From Bacillus sp. THAF10 (GTDB taxonomy: Bacteria; Bacillota; Bacilli; Bacillales; Bacillaceae_I): a stretch of 64,000 bases of DNA. The translations under genes were made by a program, and so were the position numbers. Location: positions 1,654,001-1,718,000 of the forward strand of contig NZ_CP045403.1 in assembly GCF_009363695.1 (NCBI RefSeq), given 5' to 3'. Below are positions 50,329 through 59,759 of the stretch, in pieces; the first letter of the stretch is position 1, and the number at the start of each line of letters is the position of its first letter. The notes beneath the pieces are model-generated. The model ran no database searches, was not told the DNA's origin, and saw only the letters and a list, made by a program, of their open reading frames with translations.

Positions 50329-51996
50329 GTGTCAATTAAAGTTTTAAATGGAAAACGTTTTGCACAAATGATTATTCAGGGTGCAAATCATTTATCAAAC
50401 AACGCAAAAACGGTGGATGCGTTGAATGTCTTTCCTGTTCCGGATGGAGATACGGGAACGAACATGAATCTTTCTATCACTTCAGGAGCGAAAGAAGTGA
50501 AAAACAATGTGACAGAGCATATTGGTAAGGTAGGATCTGCACTTGCGAAGGGTTTACTTATGGGTGCGCGTGGAAACTCTGGTGTAATTCTTTCTCAATT
50601 GTTCAGAGGCTTCTCTAAACATATCGAAGCAAAGGATACAATCACAAGCAAAGATTTTGCTTCTGCTTTGGAAGCTGGTGTTCAAACGGCATATAAAGCT
50701 GTCATGAAGCCAGTAGAGGGAACGATTCTAACGGTTGCAAAAGATGCTGCTAAAAAAGCAGTGGAAGTGGCTAAAAACGAAGATGATATTATCGTATTAA
50801 TGGAAGAAACGTTAAAAGAAGCGAATGCATCCTTAAAGCGTACGCCAGATTTATTACCTGTTCTTAAAGAAGTTGGGGTAGTTGATAGTGGTGGACAAGG
50901 TCTTGTTTTTATTTATGAAGGTTTCCTTGCTGAGCTTAAAGGAGAACGTATAGAGGATATTGTTCCAAAAACTTCGATGAATGAGCTTGTGAACGCCGAA
51001 CACCATAAAAACGTTCATTCCGCTATTAACACGGAAGATATTGAGTTTGGTTACTGTACGGAATTTATGGTGAAGTTTGAAGAAAATAAACAACCATTTA
51101 CAGAGGAAGACTTCCGTAATGATTTATCTCAGTTTGGTGATTCTTTACTTGTCATTGCCGATGATGAAATTGTAAAGGTACACATTCATGCTGAACAGCC
51201 CGGTGATGTTCTTACTTATGGCCAAAGGTATGGTAGCTTAATCAACCTGAAAATTGAGAATATGAGAGAACAACATAGCAACCTGCTGTTTGAAGAAGAT
51301 GCTTATCCAACTCCTAAGCCAGAAGCTAAGCAAAGGCGTGAAAAGTTTGGCATCATTACTGTGGCAATGGGAGAAGGTATCTCTGAATTGTTCAAAAGCA
51401 TCGGAGCGAGAGCTGTCATTGAGGGCGGCCAAACGATGAATCCAAGTACAGAGGATATTCTAAAAGCAGTTGAGGAAGTGAATGCTGACAATGTCATCAT
51501 TCTTCCTAACAACAGTAACATTGTGATGGCAGCAAAACAGGCAGCTGAGGTTGCTGGGAAACATGTTGCGGTAGTCGAAAGTAAAACAGTTCCTCAAGGA
51601 ATGGCAGCTATTCTTGCCTTCAATCCTACCGGAGAATTAGAAGACAATGTTAGTTTGATGAAGGATGCTTTAAGCACAGTGAAAACAGGTCAAATTACTT
51701 TCGCTGTCAGAGACACTAACATTGACGGTGTGGAGATCCAAAAGGATGACTTTATGGGGATTGCTGATGGAAAAATCCTTTTGACGAACAAAAACAAAAA
51801 AGAAGCGGCAAAACAGCTGCTTAACGAAATGATGGATGAAGACGCAGAGATCCTTACCGTAATTTATGGAGAGGATGTATCAGAAGAGGATGCTGACGAG
51901 CTTGTAAGTGAGCTTGAAGAAGCGTACCCTGATGCTGAAATAGAAGTTCATAATGGAAAGCAACCATTATATTCCTTTATTTTTTCTGTTGAGTAA
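50329..51996 (+). CDS. fakA: Fatty acid kinase FakA (YloV, DhaL/DAK2 family)
   Basis: 555 residues. N-terminal DAK2/DhaL ATP-binding domain with the metal site NVFPVPDGDTGTNMNLS (about residues 30-46) and GARGNSGVILSQ; middle and C-terminal domains (about 215-330 and 340-555) for FakB binding. FakA with FakB phosphorylates exogenous fatty acids, feeding PlsX/PlsY (plsX lies about 4.5 kb downstream). Start GTG 50329 with AAGGAGGAAA. A terminator follows. Confidence 0.94.
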   Translation: MSIKVLNGKRFAQMIIQGANHLSNNAKTVDALNVFPVPDGDTGTNMNLSITSGAKEVKNNVTEHIGKVGSALAKGLLMGARGNSGVILSQLFRGFSKHIEAKDTITSKDFASALEAGVQTAYKAVMKPVEGTILTVAKDAAKKAVEVAKNEDDIIVLMEETLKEANASLKRTPDLLPVLKEVGVVDSGGQGLVFIYEGFLAELKGERIEDIVPKTSMNELVNAEHHKNVHSAINTEDIEFGYCTEFMVKFEENKQPFTEEDFRNDLSQFGDSLLVIADDEIVKVHIHAEQPGDVLTYGQRYGSLINLKIENMREQHSNLLFEEDAYPTPKPEAKQRREKFGIITVAMGEGISELFKSIGARAVIEGGQTMNPSTEDILKAVEEVNADNVIILPNNSNIVMAAKQAAEVAGKHVAVVESKTVPQGMAAILAFNPTGELEDNVSLMKDALSTVKTGQITFAVRDTNIDGVEIQKDDFMGIADGKILLTNKNKKEAAKQLLNEMMDEDAEILTVIYGEDVSEEDADELVSELEEAYPDAEIEVHNGKQPLYSFIFSVE

Positions 51997-52012
51997 TTTG
52001 ATATTTTAAATC

Positions 52013-52042
52013 ACAAAAGAAGGGATCAAACCCTTCTTTTGT
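52013..52042 (+). terminator. Terminator after fakA
   Basis: ACAAAAGAAGGG pairs exactly with CCCTTCTTTTGT around ATCAAA. Ends the yloU-fakA unit; the T tract is within the right arm. Confidence 0.9.
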
Positions 52043-52068
52043 ATTGATGTAAAGGGGATTGGGCTGAG

Positions 52069-52731
52069 ATGAAATATAGAAGTGTATTTGATATAATTGG
52101 GCCTATCATGATTGGTCCCTCAAGCTCCCATACAGCTGGAGCAGCCAGAATTGGAAGAGTTGCTAGAAGTCTATTCGGAAGGCAGCCCAAGTGGGCAAAC
52201 ATTTACTTTTATGGCTCATTTGCAAAAACATATAAGGGTCATGGAACAGATGTAGCAATTGTCGGAGGGATTCTAGATTTTGATACGTTTGACGAACGCA
52301 TAAAGACCTCTTTGCACATAGCAGATTCTTTAGAAATGACGGTTTCTTTTCATGAAGAAGAAGCCATAACCGACCATCCAAATACTGCTAAAGTTATTAT
52401 TGGAGATGATCAAGGTGAACTTGAGCTTGTTGGTATTTCCATTGGTGGAGGGAAGATTGAAATTATTGAATTAAACGGCTTTGCACTTAAACTTTCAGGT
52501 AATCACCCGGCAATATTAGTTGTTCATGACGATCGATATGGTGCCATCGCAGGAGTAGCAAATGTGTTGGCGAAGTTTGCCATTAATATCGGCCATATGG
52601 AAGTGTCAAGAAAAGAAAGAGGAAAAAAAGCATTAATGACCATTGAAGTGGATCAAAATATTGATGAGCATGTGTTAGAAGAGCTATCCTCTCTTCCAAA
52701 CATCACGCAGGTTACTAAAATAGTTGATTAA
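52069..52731 (+). CDS. sdaAB: L-serine dehydratase, beta subunit
   Basis: 220 residues. SDH-beta domain (YRSVFDIIGPIMIGPSSSHTAGAAR, with the serine-binding SSSHTAG) and a C-terminal ACT domain (about 145-220, PAILVVHDDRYGAIAGVANVL). Pairs with SdaAA to deaminate L-serine to pyruvate and ammonia, as in B. subtilis and Clostridium. No clear ribosome binding site beyond GGGCTGAG. Separated from sdaAA by 64 bases that hold a cre-like site. Confidence 0.95.
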   Translation: MKYRSVFDIIGPIMIGPSSSHTAGAARIGRVARSLFGRQPKWANIYFYGSFAKTYKGHGTDVAIVGGILDFDTFDERIKTSLHIADSLEMTVSFHEEEAITDHPNTAKVIIGDDQGELELVGISIGGGKIEIIELNGFALKLSGNHPAILVVHDDRYGAIAGVANVLAKFAINIGHMEVSRKERGKKALMTIEVDQNIDEHVLEELSSLPNITQVTKIVD

Positions 52732-52746
52732 TTCGCAGAATAATAA

Positions 52747-52760
52747 TGATAGCGCTTACA
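52747..52760. promoter_or_regulatory. Perfect CcpA catabolite-responsive element (cre) before sdaAA
   Basis: TGATAGCGCTTACA matches TGWnAnCGnTnWCA at every position. It lies 36 bases before the sdaAA ATG. Its position between sdaAB and sdaAA suggests either repression of an internal promoter or a roadblock to transcription from sdaAB. CcpA control of sdaA is an inference from the site. Confidence 0.7.
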
Positions 52761-52795
52761 ATCAAATCAGGTATTATGTCTGAGGAGGAAAAAGA

Positions 52796-53683
52796 ATGTT
52801 TCGTAATGTCGCAGAATTAATTGAATTAGCAGATAGCAGCAATAAAAAAATCTCGGAAATTATGATTGAACAAGAAATGGAATTCACCGGAAAAAGTAGA
52901 GAAGATATCTTGCATCAAATGGATAAAAATCTTGAAATTATGGAGCAGGCTGTCGCCAAGGGCTTAGAAGGTGTAAGATCTGTTTCTGGTTTAACTGGTG
53001 GAGATGCAGTTCTACTACAGCAATATATTGAAAAGGGAAAATTTCTTACAGGTAAAAACATTCTGGATGCGGTTAGCAAAGCGGTTGCCACAAATGAAGT
53101 AAATGCCGCGATGGGGACAATTTGTGCTACTCCTACTGCAGGATCAGCTGGGGTTGTTCCTGGTACACTCTTTGCGGTCAAAGATGTGTTGAACCCAACT
53201 AGAGAACAGATGATTGATTTTCTCTTTACTTCTGGAGCTTTTGGATTTGTAGTTGCAAACAACGCTTCCATCTCCGGTGCTGCAGGAGGCTGTCAGGCAG
53301 AAGTTGGTTCGGCCTCTGGTATGGCGGCTGCTGCAATTGTGGAAATGGCTGGTGGGACGCCAGATCAAAGCGCACACGCAATGGCCATTACATTAAAGAA
53401 CATGCTTGGCTTAGTATGTGATCCTGTAGCAGGTCTTGTAGAAGTGCCATGTGTAAAACGAAATGCCATGGGTGCGGCAAATGCAATGGTTGCAGCAGAT
53501 ATGGCTTTAGCGGGAATAAAGAGCACCATTCCATGTGATGAGGTAATTGATGCCATGTACAAAATTGGCCAGACAATGCCTACTGCACTAAAAGAAACTG
53601 CACAAGGAGGGTTGGCGGCAACACCAACTGGTCGCGAGCTTGAAGCGAAAATCTTTGGTGTTCCATTACAAAAAGGTGACTAA
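52796..53683 (+). CDS. sdaAA: L-serine dehydratase, alpha subunit
   Basis: 295 residues. SDH-alpha fold carrying the cysteines for the oxygen-sensitive [4Fe-4S] cluster (in GTICATPTAGSAG, GGCQAEVGSASGMAAAA and EVPCVKRNAMGAANA). Active with SdaAB. Strong ribosome binding site GAGGAGGAA before ATG 52796. Its last eight bases overlap the recG start. Iron-sulphur enzyme with possible catabolite repression from the cre upstream. Confidence 0.96.
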   Translation: MFRNVAELIELADSSNKKISEIMIEQEMEFTGKSREDILHQMDKNLEIMEQAVAKGLEGVRSVSGLTGGDAVLLQQYIEKGKFLTGKNILDAVSKAVATNEVNAAMGTICATPTAGSAGVVPGTLFAVKDVLNPTREQMIDFLFTSGAFGFVVANNASISGAAGGCQAEVGSASGMAAAAIVEMAGGTPDQSAHAMAITLKNMLGLVCDPVAGLVEVPCVKRNAMGAANAMVAADMALAGIKSTIPCDEVIDAMYKIGQTMPTALKETAQGGLAATPTGRELEAKIFGVPLQKGD

Positions 53684-55724
53684 TTTATCTGTCCTTCCAA
53701 TTACAACGATTAAAGGTGTGGGAGAGGAAACAGCCGCTTCCCTTCAAACAATGGGTATTTTTACGGTAGAAGATCTTCTTTTGTATTTTCCGTACAGATA
53801 CGAGGATTATCGTTTAAGAGATATATCGGAAGTCAAGCATGATGAGAAAGTAACAGTAGAGGGGAAGGTTCACGGTGAGCCTTCTCTTATGTATTATGCA
53901 AGAAAAAAATCGCGATTAACGTTCAGAGTGTTTGTGGGTAGATTTTTAGTAAAGGCCATCTGCTTTAACAGACCTTACTTTAAAAATAAAATAAATATTA
54001 ATGATACGGTAACCATTACTGGAAAATGGGATCAGCATCGCCAGACCATCACTGTTTCTGAGATTCATTTTGGACCTTTCTTAAAGGAACGGGAAGTGGA
54101 GCCCGTATATTCCGTTAAAGGAAATATTACCGTTAAACAGATGAGAAAATTCATTGCCAATGGACTATCATTATACGGGGAACAGCTTGAAAGCAGGTTG
54201 CCACACTTATTGTTACAAAAATATAAACTTCCGTCTAAGCAGGAGTGTGTCAAAGCTTTACACAACCCTGAAAATCAAAGCATGCTAAAACATGCAAGAA
54301 GGTATTTTGTATATGAAGAATTTCTTTTTTTTCAATTAAAAATTCAGGCATTAAGAAAATATAAACGTGAGCAATCGAAGGGCATAGGACATTCCTTTCC
54401 TGTGAAAAGGTTAGAGCAATTCATTTCATCGCTTCCTTTTCCGTTGACCGGAGCGCAACAGAGAGTGTGGAATGAAATTCAGAATGACTTAGTAGCTCCG
54501 TATCGAATGAATCGGTTGCTGCAAGGTGATGTTGGTTCAGGAAAAACCGTTATTGCAGCTATTAGCCTTTATGCAGTATATCTGGCAGGACGTCAAGGAG
54601 CATTAATGGTTCCGACAGAAATTTTAGCAGAACAGCATGCTCAATCCTTAACAAAGCTTTTTGCTGAAACACCCGTTCAGATAAGATTACTAACAAGCTC
54701 TGTTAAAGGGAAAAAAAGAAGAGAAATATTAGAAGAAATACAGCTTGGTAGAGTGGATATTTTAGTAGGCACACATGCACTGATTCAAGATGAGGTGAAT
54801 TTCGCCAATTTAGGCATGGTTATCACCGATGAACAGCACCGATTTGGTGTAGAGCAACGTAGGGTCCTTCGGGAAAAAGGGGAAAACCCTGATGTGCTAT
54901 TTATGACAGCTACACCTATCCCTAGAACCCTAGCTATCACTGCTTTTGGTGAAATGGATGTATCGGTTATCGATGAAATGCCTGCAGGAAGAAAAGCGAT
55001 TGAAACGTATTGGGCGAAGCATCAAATGATTGATCGAGTGCTTAGCTTTGTGGAAAAAGAACTGCTTAAAGGAAGACAAGCCTATGTGATTTGTCCGCTA
55101 ATAGAAGAATCAGAAAAGCTGGATGTCCAAAATGCCATTGATGTGCATGATATGCTGACACACTATTACCGGGAAAAATGGAAAATTGGATTAATGCATG
55201 GTCGTCTTTCCTCAGAAGAGAAGGAAAAGGTGATGGAGGCGTTTTCCAGTAACGACGTACAGCTTCTGGTATCCACCACTGTTGTAGAAGTTGGGGTAAA
55301 TGTACCGAATGCCACCATCATGGTCATTTATGATGCCGAGCGGTTTGGACTGTCACAACTTCATCAGCTTCGGGGAAGAGTTGGTCGAGGCAGTCATCAA
55401 TCCTACTGCATCCTGCTAGCTGACCCGAAAACGGAAGTAGGGAAAGAACGTATGAAAATCATGACGGAAACGAACGACGGCTTTTTGTTATCAGAAAAAG
55501 ATCTAGAGTTGCGTGGCCCTGGTGACTTTTTCGGTAAAAAGCAAAGTGGAGTACCAGAATTCAAAGTCGCAGACATGGTACATGATTATCGTGCTCTAGA
55601 AGTCGCAAGACAGGATGCGCACGACCTTCTCTACTCTGATTCCTTTTGGCACGATGAAGAATACGAAGGACTGCGTGATTTAATTACCACTTCCGGTATC
55701 CTTGATGGAGATAAATTAGATTAA
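53676..55724 (+). CDS. recG: ATP-dependent DNA helicase RecG
   Basis: 682 residues from GTG 53676, the length I recall for B. subtilis RecG. Wedge domain with OB fold (about 1-155), Walker A LQGDVGSGKTVIAA, DEQH box (VITDEQHRFGVEQR), helicase C motifs (STTVVEVGVNVPNATIMVIYDA, QLRGRVGRG; quoted in part) and the TRG motif region near the end. Reverses stalled forks and resolves Holliday junctions. The start is uncertain: no good Shine-Dalgarno is visible and TTG 53655/GTG 53658 are alternatives. The overlap with sdaAA suggests coupling. Confidence 0.96.
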   Translation: MTNLSVLPITTIKGVGEETAASLQTMGIFTVEDLLLYFPYRYEDYRLRDISEVKHDEKVTVEGKVHGEPSLMYYARKKSRLTFRVFVGRFLVKAICFNRPYFKNKININDTVTITGKWDQHRQTITVSEIHFGPFLKEREVEPVYSVKGNITVKQMRKFIANGLSLYGEQLESRLPHLLLQKYKLPSKQECVKALHNPENQSMLKHARRYFVYEEFLFFQLKIQALRKYKREQSKGIGHSFPVKRLEQFISSLPFPLTGAQQRVWNEIQNDLVAPYRMNRLLQGDVGSGKTVIAAISLYAVYLAGRQGALMVPTEILAEQHAQSLTKLFAETPVQIRLLTSSVKGKKRREILEEIQLGRVDILVGTHALIQDEVNFANLGMVITDEQHRFGVEQRRVLREKGENPDVLFMTATPIPRTLAITAFGEMDVSVIDEMPAGRKAIETYWAKHQMIDRVLSFVEKELLKGRQAYVICPLIEESEKLDVQNAIDVHDMLTHYYREKWKIGLMHGRLSSEEKEKVMEAFSSNDVQLLVSTTVVEVGVNVPNATIMVIYDAERFGLSQLHQLRGRVGRGSHQSYCILLADPKTEVGKERMKIMTETNDGFLLSEKDLELRGPGDFFGKKQSGVPEFKVADMVHDYRALEVARQDAHDLLYSDSFWHDEEYEGLRDLITTSGILDGDKLD

Positions 55725-55729
55725 AGAAT

Positions 55730-55769
55730 GAAGCAGTGCTGTCTAGTTTGGCAGAACTGCTTTATTTTA
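55730..55769 (+). terminator. Terminator after recG
   Basis: AAGCAGT-G-CTG pairs with CAG-A-ACTGCTT (one internal mismatch), followed by TTATTTTA. Precedes the fapR promoter. Confidence 0.75.
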
Positions 55770-55771
55770 TC

Positions 55772-55821
55772 TTGCATTCTTGTAGATTAATATATATACT
55801 ACTGTTAGTACCTAGTCATAA
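55772..55821 (+). promoter_or_regulatory. fapR promoter with overlapping FapR operator
   Basis: SigA promoter TTGCAT (55772-55777), 17-base spacer, TATACT (55795-55800). The FapR box TTAGTACCTAGTCATAA lies at 55805-55821, 15 of 17 positions matching the consensus TTAGTACCTRRTACTAA, over the start site. Malonyl-CoA releases FapR and opens the fapR-plsX-fabD-fabG-acpP operon. Confidence 0.92.
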
Positions 55822-55841
55822 TAGTTCGGATGGTGTTTGAC

Positions 55842-56408
55842 ATGAGAAGAAATAAAAAGGAACGCCAATTACTCTTAAAAGAAAAAATAAAAGATAATCC
55901 ATTTATTACCGATGAAGAGCTTGCTGATTTTTTTCAAGTTAGCATCCAAACAGTGCGGTTGGATCGGCTAGAATTAAACATTCCAGAGCTTCGGGAAAGA
56001 ATAAAAAATGTTGCAGCTCGGACGCTTGAAAAAGAGGTTCGCTCTTTGCCTCTAGATGAAGTGATTGGTGAAATTATTGATTTACAATTAGATGACAGCG
56101 CGATTTCTATTTTTGATGTAAAGGGTGAACATGTTTTTAAACGAAATCAGATTGCCAGAGGTCATCATCTGTTTGCACAAGCGAATTCACTTGCAGTGGC
56201 AGTCATTAATGATGAACTGGCCCTAACTGCCAAAGCGACCATTCGTTTTACCAGACCTGTAAAAATAGGGGAAAGAGTGGTTGCAAAAGCAACAGTTGGC
56301 AAAGTGGATAAAGAAAAGGGAAGAACTACTGTCGAAGTAAAAAGCTCAGTAGGAAATGAAAAGGTCTTCCACGGTGAATTTGAAATGTTTCGCCAAACAA
56401 GTTCTTAG
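55842..56408 (+). CDS. fapR: Fatty acid and phospholipid biosynthesis repressor FapR
   Basis: 188 residues from ATG 55842, the family length. N-terminal helix-turn-helix (about 20-45: [21 protein letters not shown]) and a hotdog domain (about 75-185) that binds malonyl-CoA ([19 protein letters not shown]). Represses its own operon through the operator at 55805. ATG 55830 is also in frame but begins before the family start MRRNKKERQ. Confidence 0.97.
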   Translation: MRRNKKERQLLLKEKIKDNPFITDEELADFFQVSIQTVRLDRLELNIPELRERIKNVAARTLEKEVRSLPLDEVIGEIIDLQLDDSAISIFDVKGEHVFKRNQIARGHHLFAQANSLAVAVINDELALTAKATIRFTRPVKIGERVVAKATVGKVDKEKGRTTVEVKSSVGNEKVFHGEFEMFRQTSS

Positions 56409-56427
56409 TTAAAGGCAGGTTATAAAG

Positions 56428-57447
56428 ATGAGGATTGCTATTGACGCAATGGGAGGCGACCATGCACCAAAATCAGTTGTGGAAGGTGTCATGCAAGCCG
56501 TTGAAAAATACACGGATGTTTCGTTTACACTCGTTGGCAATGAAACAGAAATTCGCAAATACTTAACAAAAGATACAAATATAAGCATTTTACATACAGA
56601 AGAAGTTATTTCAGGTGATGAAGAGCCAGTAAGAGCCGTTCGTCGCAAAAAAAATTCATCCATGGTTTTAATGGCCAAAGAAGTGAAAGAGGGTCGTGCT
56701 GATGGATGTATATCTGCCGGTAACACAGGAGCTTTAATGACGGCGGGTTTGTTAATTGTTGGTCGCATAAAAGGAATAGAACGACCGGCACTATCTCCAA
56801 CTTTCCCTACTGTTGATGGAAAAGGGTTTGTTATGCTTGATGTGGGGGCGAATGCAGATGCTAAGCCTGAGCATTTATTCCAGTATGCACTGATGGGTTC
56901 TATTTATGCTGAAAAAGTTCGAGGAATAAAGGCTCCTCGTATCGGACTTTTAAACGTTGGCACAGAGGACAAAAAAGGAAATGAGTTAACGAAAGCTGCA
57001 TTTGAGTTTATAAAAGAATCTGGTGTTGTTCATTTTATTGGAAACGTAGAAGCAAGAGATCTGTTAAATGGTGTAGCAGATGTTGTGGTCACCGATGGAT
57101 TTACTGGAAACATAACCTTAAAGGCGATTGAAGGAACAGCACTATCTGTTTTTGATATGCTCAAAGAAGTGCTTACCAGTGATTTGAAAAGTAAGCTTGC
57201 AGCAGCGGTACTAAAACCAAAGCTGAAGAGCATTAAAAATAAAATGGATTACTCAGAATATGGCGGTGCTGCCCTTTTTGGCCTAAAGGCACCTGTTGTA
57301 AAAGCGCATGGATCCTCAGATGAAAATGCTATTTTCAATGCAATCAGGCAAACGAGAGAAATGCTAGAAACAAATATGGTAGGAACAATTTCCGAAACTA
57401 TCGAAAAGATGGAGTTTGTTACATCTGAAGAGAATGGGGGAGAATGA
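56428..57447 (+). CDS. plsX: Phosphate acyltransferase PlsX
   Basis: 339 residues. Peripheral membrane acyl-ACP:phosphate acyltransferase that starts phospholipid synthesis. Seen: [43 protein letters not shown], and [20 protein letters not shown]. Ribosome binding site AAAGGCAGG before ATG 56428. The stop overlaps fabD (ATGATGG). Confidence 0.98.
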   Translation: MRIAIDAMGGDHAPKSVVEGVMQAVEKYTDVSFTLVGNETEIRKYLTKDTNISILHTEEVISGDEEPVRAVRRKKNSSMVLMAKEVKEGRADGCISAGNTGALMTAGLLIVGRIKGIERPALSPTFPTVDGKGFVMLDVGANADAKPEHLFQYALMGSIYAEKVRGIKAPRIGLLNVGTEDKKGNELTKAAFEFIKESGVVHFIGNVEARDLLNGVADVVVTDGFTGNITLKAIEGTALSVFDMLKEVLTSDLKSKLAAAVLKPKLKSIKNKMDYSEYGGAALFGLKAPVVKAHGSSDENAIFNAIRQTREMLETNMVGTISETIEKMEFVTSEENGGE

Positions 57448-58400
57448 TGGGAAAGGTAGCATTTGTTTTTCCAGGGCAAGGCTCTCAAAGTGTAGGAATG
57501 GCGCAAGAGCTTTCCACATCGTATCAAGAAGTACAAGCAATTGTTAATAAAGCAGACGAAAAACTGGGGTTTGGACTTTCCACTTTAATGTTTGAGGGAC
57601 CTCAAGAGGAATTAACCTTAACTTATAACGCTCAGCCTGCCTTGCTTACTTCTAGTATCGCTATTTTACAAAAGCTTACTGATGCTGGTATCAAAGCTGA
57701 TTTTACAGCAGGTCATAGTCTTGGAGAGTATTCAGCACTCGTTGCAGCTGGTGCTATTAGCTTTGAAGATGCAGTGTATACGGTTCACATGCGCGGAAAA
57801 TACATGGAAGAAGCCGTTCCAGCAGGAGAAGGCTCCATGGCAGCGGTTCTTGGTCTTGAGGAAGCTTTATTGCAAGAGGCTTGTGACGAAGCTACGGATA
57901 ATACAGGGCCTGTACAGCTTGCAAATCTTAACTGTCCAGGGCAAATTGTTATTTCAGGATCTGCTGCAGGAGTGGCAGCTGCATCCGAGCTGGCAAAGGA
58001 AAAAGGGGCAAAACGAGTGATACCTTTAGTGGTAAGTGGACCTTTCCATTCAAGTTTAATGAAGCCAGCAGCTTCAAAGCTTGAGGATACACTGTCCATG
58101 ATTCAAATTTTCGACCCTGTTATTCCTGTTATCGCAAATGTGGATGCAGAACCAGTTGTCTCCCAAGTGGAAATTAAATCAAAGCTAGTCGAACAGCTTT
58201 ATTCCCCTGTCCGATGGGAGCAATCTGTGGAAAAGATGCTGGAACTTGGAGTGGACACTTTTGTAGAAGTTGGCCAAGGGAAGGTGCTTGCTGGTCTTAT
58301 TAAAAAGGTGAACAGGAAGGTAACCGTCCTCCCTGTTTATGATAAGGAAACGTTACAAAAAGCAGTGGAACATTTTAATGGGGGTGCAGAAAATGCTTAA
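57447..58400 (+). CDS. fabD: Malonyl-CoA:ACP transacylase
   Basis: 317 residues from ATG 57447. Seen: [16 protein letters not shown], active-site Ser in [14 protein letters not shown] (near residue 92), conserved Arg in [10 protein letters not shown], and the catalytic His in SGPFHSSLM. Loads malonyl onto ACP for chain extension. GGGGGAG precedes a double ATG; the second gives better spacing and the known family length. Confidence 0.98.
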   Translation: MGKVAFVFPGQGSQSVGMAQELSTSYQEVQAIVNKADEKLGFGLSTLMFEGPQEELTLTYNAQPALLTSSIAILQKLTDAGIKADFTAGHSLGEYSALVAAGAISFEDAVYTVHMRGKYMEEAVPAGEGSMAAVLGLEEALLQEACDEATDNTGPVQLANLNCPGQIVISGSAAGVAAASELAKEKGAKRVIPLVVSGPFHSSLMKPAASKLEDTLSMIQIFDPVIPVIANVDAEPVVSQVEIKSKLVEQLYSPVRWEQSVEKMLELGVDTFVEVGQGKVLAGLIKKVNRKVTVLPVYDKETLQKAVEHFNGGAENA

Positions 58401-59133
58401 AGGAAAAACAGCTGTGGTGACCGGAGCATCCCGAGGAATTGGACGTGCCATTGCCCTTGAGCTAGCACAACTTGGCGCTAATGTGGTTGTCAATTACTCA
58501 GGAAGTGAAGCGAAAGCACAGGAAGTGGTAGAAGCGATACAAGAACTTGGAGGTAACGCGTTTTCCTTCCGTGCAAACGTTGGAAATATGGAAGAAGTTC
58601 AAGCTATGATGAAGGAAGCAGTAGCTAGATTTGAAACCATTGATATTTTAGTTAATAATGCAGGTATTACTAGAGATAACCTGTTAATGCGTATGAAAGA
58701 TGATGAATGGGATGATGTAATTAACATTAATCTTAAAGGCGTCTTTAACGCTACAAAAGCAGTAACCCGTCAAATGATGAAGCAGCGCTCTGGGCGAATC
58801 ATTAATATTGCGTCTATCGTTGGAGTAATGGGGAATGCAGGTCAAGCCAACTATGTTGCTGCAAAAGCAGGTGTGATCGGACTAACTAAAACAACTGCTC
58901 GAGAACTTGCATCTCGCCACATTACGGTGAATGCAATCGCACCAGGCTTTATCACTACAGACATGACGGACAAACTAACAGAGGAAGTAAAATCGGAAAT
59001 GCTAAAGCAAATTCCTTTAGCAAGATTTGGAGATGCTAAGGACATTGCTTCTGTTGTGTCTTTCTTAGCTTCTGAGAACAGTGGATATATTACTGGTCAA
59101 ACCATCCATGTAGATGGTGGAATGGTGATGTAA
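58393..59133 (+). CDS. fabG: 3-oxoacyl-ACP reductase FabG
   Basis: 246 residues, short-chain dehydrogenase. NADP-binding [21 protein letters not shown], catalytic Ser in [10 protein letters not shown], and Tyr-Lys in [10 protein letters not shown]. Reduces 3-ketoacyl-ACP. ATG 58393 with GGGGGTG upstream; it overlaps fabD by eight bases. Confidence 0.98.
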   Translation: MLKGKTAVVTGASRGIGRAIALELAQLGANVVVNYSGSEAKAQEVVEAIQELGGNAFSFRANVGNMEEVQAMMKEAVARFETIDILVNNAGITRDNLLMRMKDDEWDDVININLKGVFNATKAVTRQMMKQRSGRIINIASIVGVMGNAGQANYVAAKAGVIGLTKTTARELASRHITVNAIAPGFITTDMTDKLTEEVKSEMLKQIPLARFGDAKDIASVVSFLASENSGYITGQTIHVDGGMVM

Positions 59134-59186
59134 TACTGGTTTTTTCACAAGAAATTTCTTATAATACTTGAGGGGAGGTGAAAGTT

Positions 59187-59420
59187 ATGGCAGATGTATT
59201 AGAGCGTGTAACAAAGATCATCGTTGATCGTTTAGGAGTTGACGAGTCTGAGGTGAATTTAGATTCTAAATTCAAGGACGATTTAGGTGCAGACTCTCTT
59301 GATGTAGTGGAGCTTGTAATGGAACTTGAAGATGAGTTCGATATGGAAATTTCCGATGAGGAAGCTGAAAACATTACAACGGTTGCCGATGCGGTAAACT
59401 ACATAAAAGCAAACGCATAA
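59187..59420 (+). CDS. acpP: Acyl carrier protein
   Basis: 77 residues, acidic four-helix protein. The serine for 4'-phosphopantetheine sits in [11 protein letters not shown] (near residue 37). It carries growing acyl chains for fab enzymes and PlsX. ATG 59187 follows AGGGGAGGTGAAAG, a strong site fitting high expression. Last gene of the FapR operon. Confidence 0.98.
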   Translation: MADVLERVTKIIVDRLGVDESEVNLDSKFKDDLGADSLDVVELVMELEDEFDMEISDEEAENITTVADAVNYIKANA

Positions 59421-59431
59421 TGACGACAATT

Positions 59432-59461
59432 TGCCTCACTCCGGTGGGGCTTTTTATTTTT
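59432..59461 (+). terminator. Terminator after acpP
   Basis: GCCTCAC pairs with GTGGGGC (one wobble) around TCCG, followed by TTTTTATTTT. Opens the 339-base acpP-rnc gap, which further holds repeat copy 3 and the rnc promoter. Confidence 0.9.
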
Positions 59462-59501
59462 TCAAGGTTGTGATCATGACAATTGTAGATACTAAGGAGT
59501 T

Positions 59502-59604
59502 CCCAGCTGATGATGGGAGCAAATGTGTACACAATTCTCAGGAACGAAGCGATAGACTAGAGGCCAACAGGTGTTGCTGAGGAGGATTTAGCATTGCTCC
59601 AAGA
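59502..59604 (+). repeat. Interspersed repeat, copy 3 (degenerate)
   Basis: CCCAGCTGATGATGGGAGCAAA and GGAACGAAGCGATAGACTAG (first given in two parts with copy 2: CCCAGCTGnTGATnGGAGCA) match copy 2; the right half has diverged. No coding capacity. Confidence 0.65.
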
Positions 59605-59675
59605 ACAATAAACAATTTAGCAAAAATCAATAGCCTAGTTTCATCGAGCAATTCTTGAAAATTTTTCGTTGCTAT

Positions 59676-59703
59676 TTGTATCCGTAAAATAATTTGTTAA
59701 AAT
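59676..59703 (+). promoter_or_regulatory. Candidate promoter of rnc
   Basis: TTGTAT (59676-59681), 16-base spacer, extended -10 TGTTAAAAT (59695-59703). Start near 59710, 50 bases before the rnc ATG. Confidence 0.5.
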
Positions 59704-59759
59704 AGTAATGTTATACAACTTTCATTAAAGAAAGAAGATTGTATGTTGGAGGCACCAAA

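Noticed and set aside
53640..53660. Earlier RecG starts (TTG 53640, TTG 53655, GTG 53658)
   Set aside because: None has a ribosome binding site and they lengthen the protein beyond the usual size; GTG 53676 fits length better.
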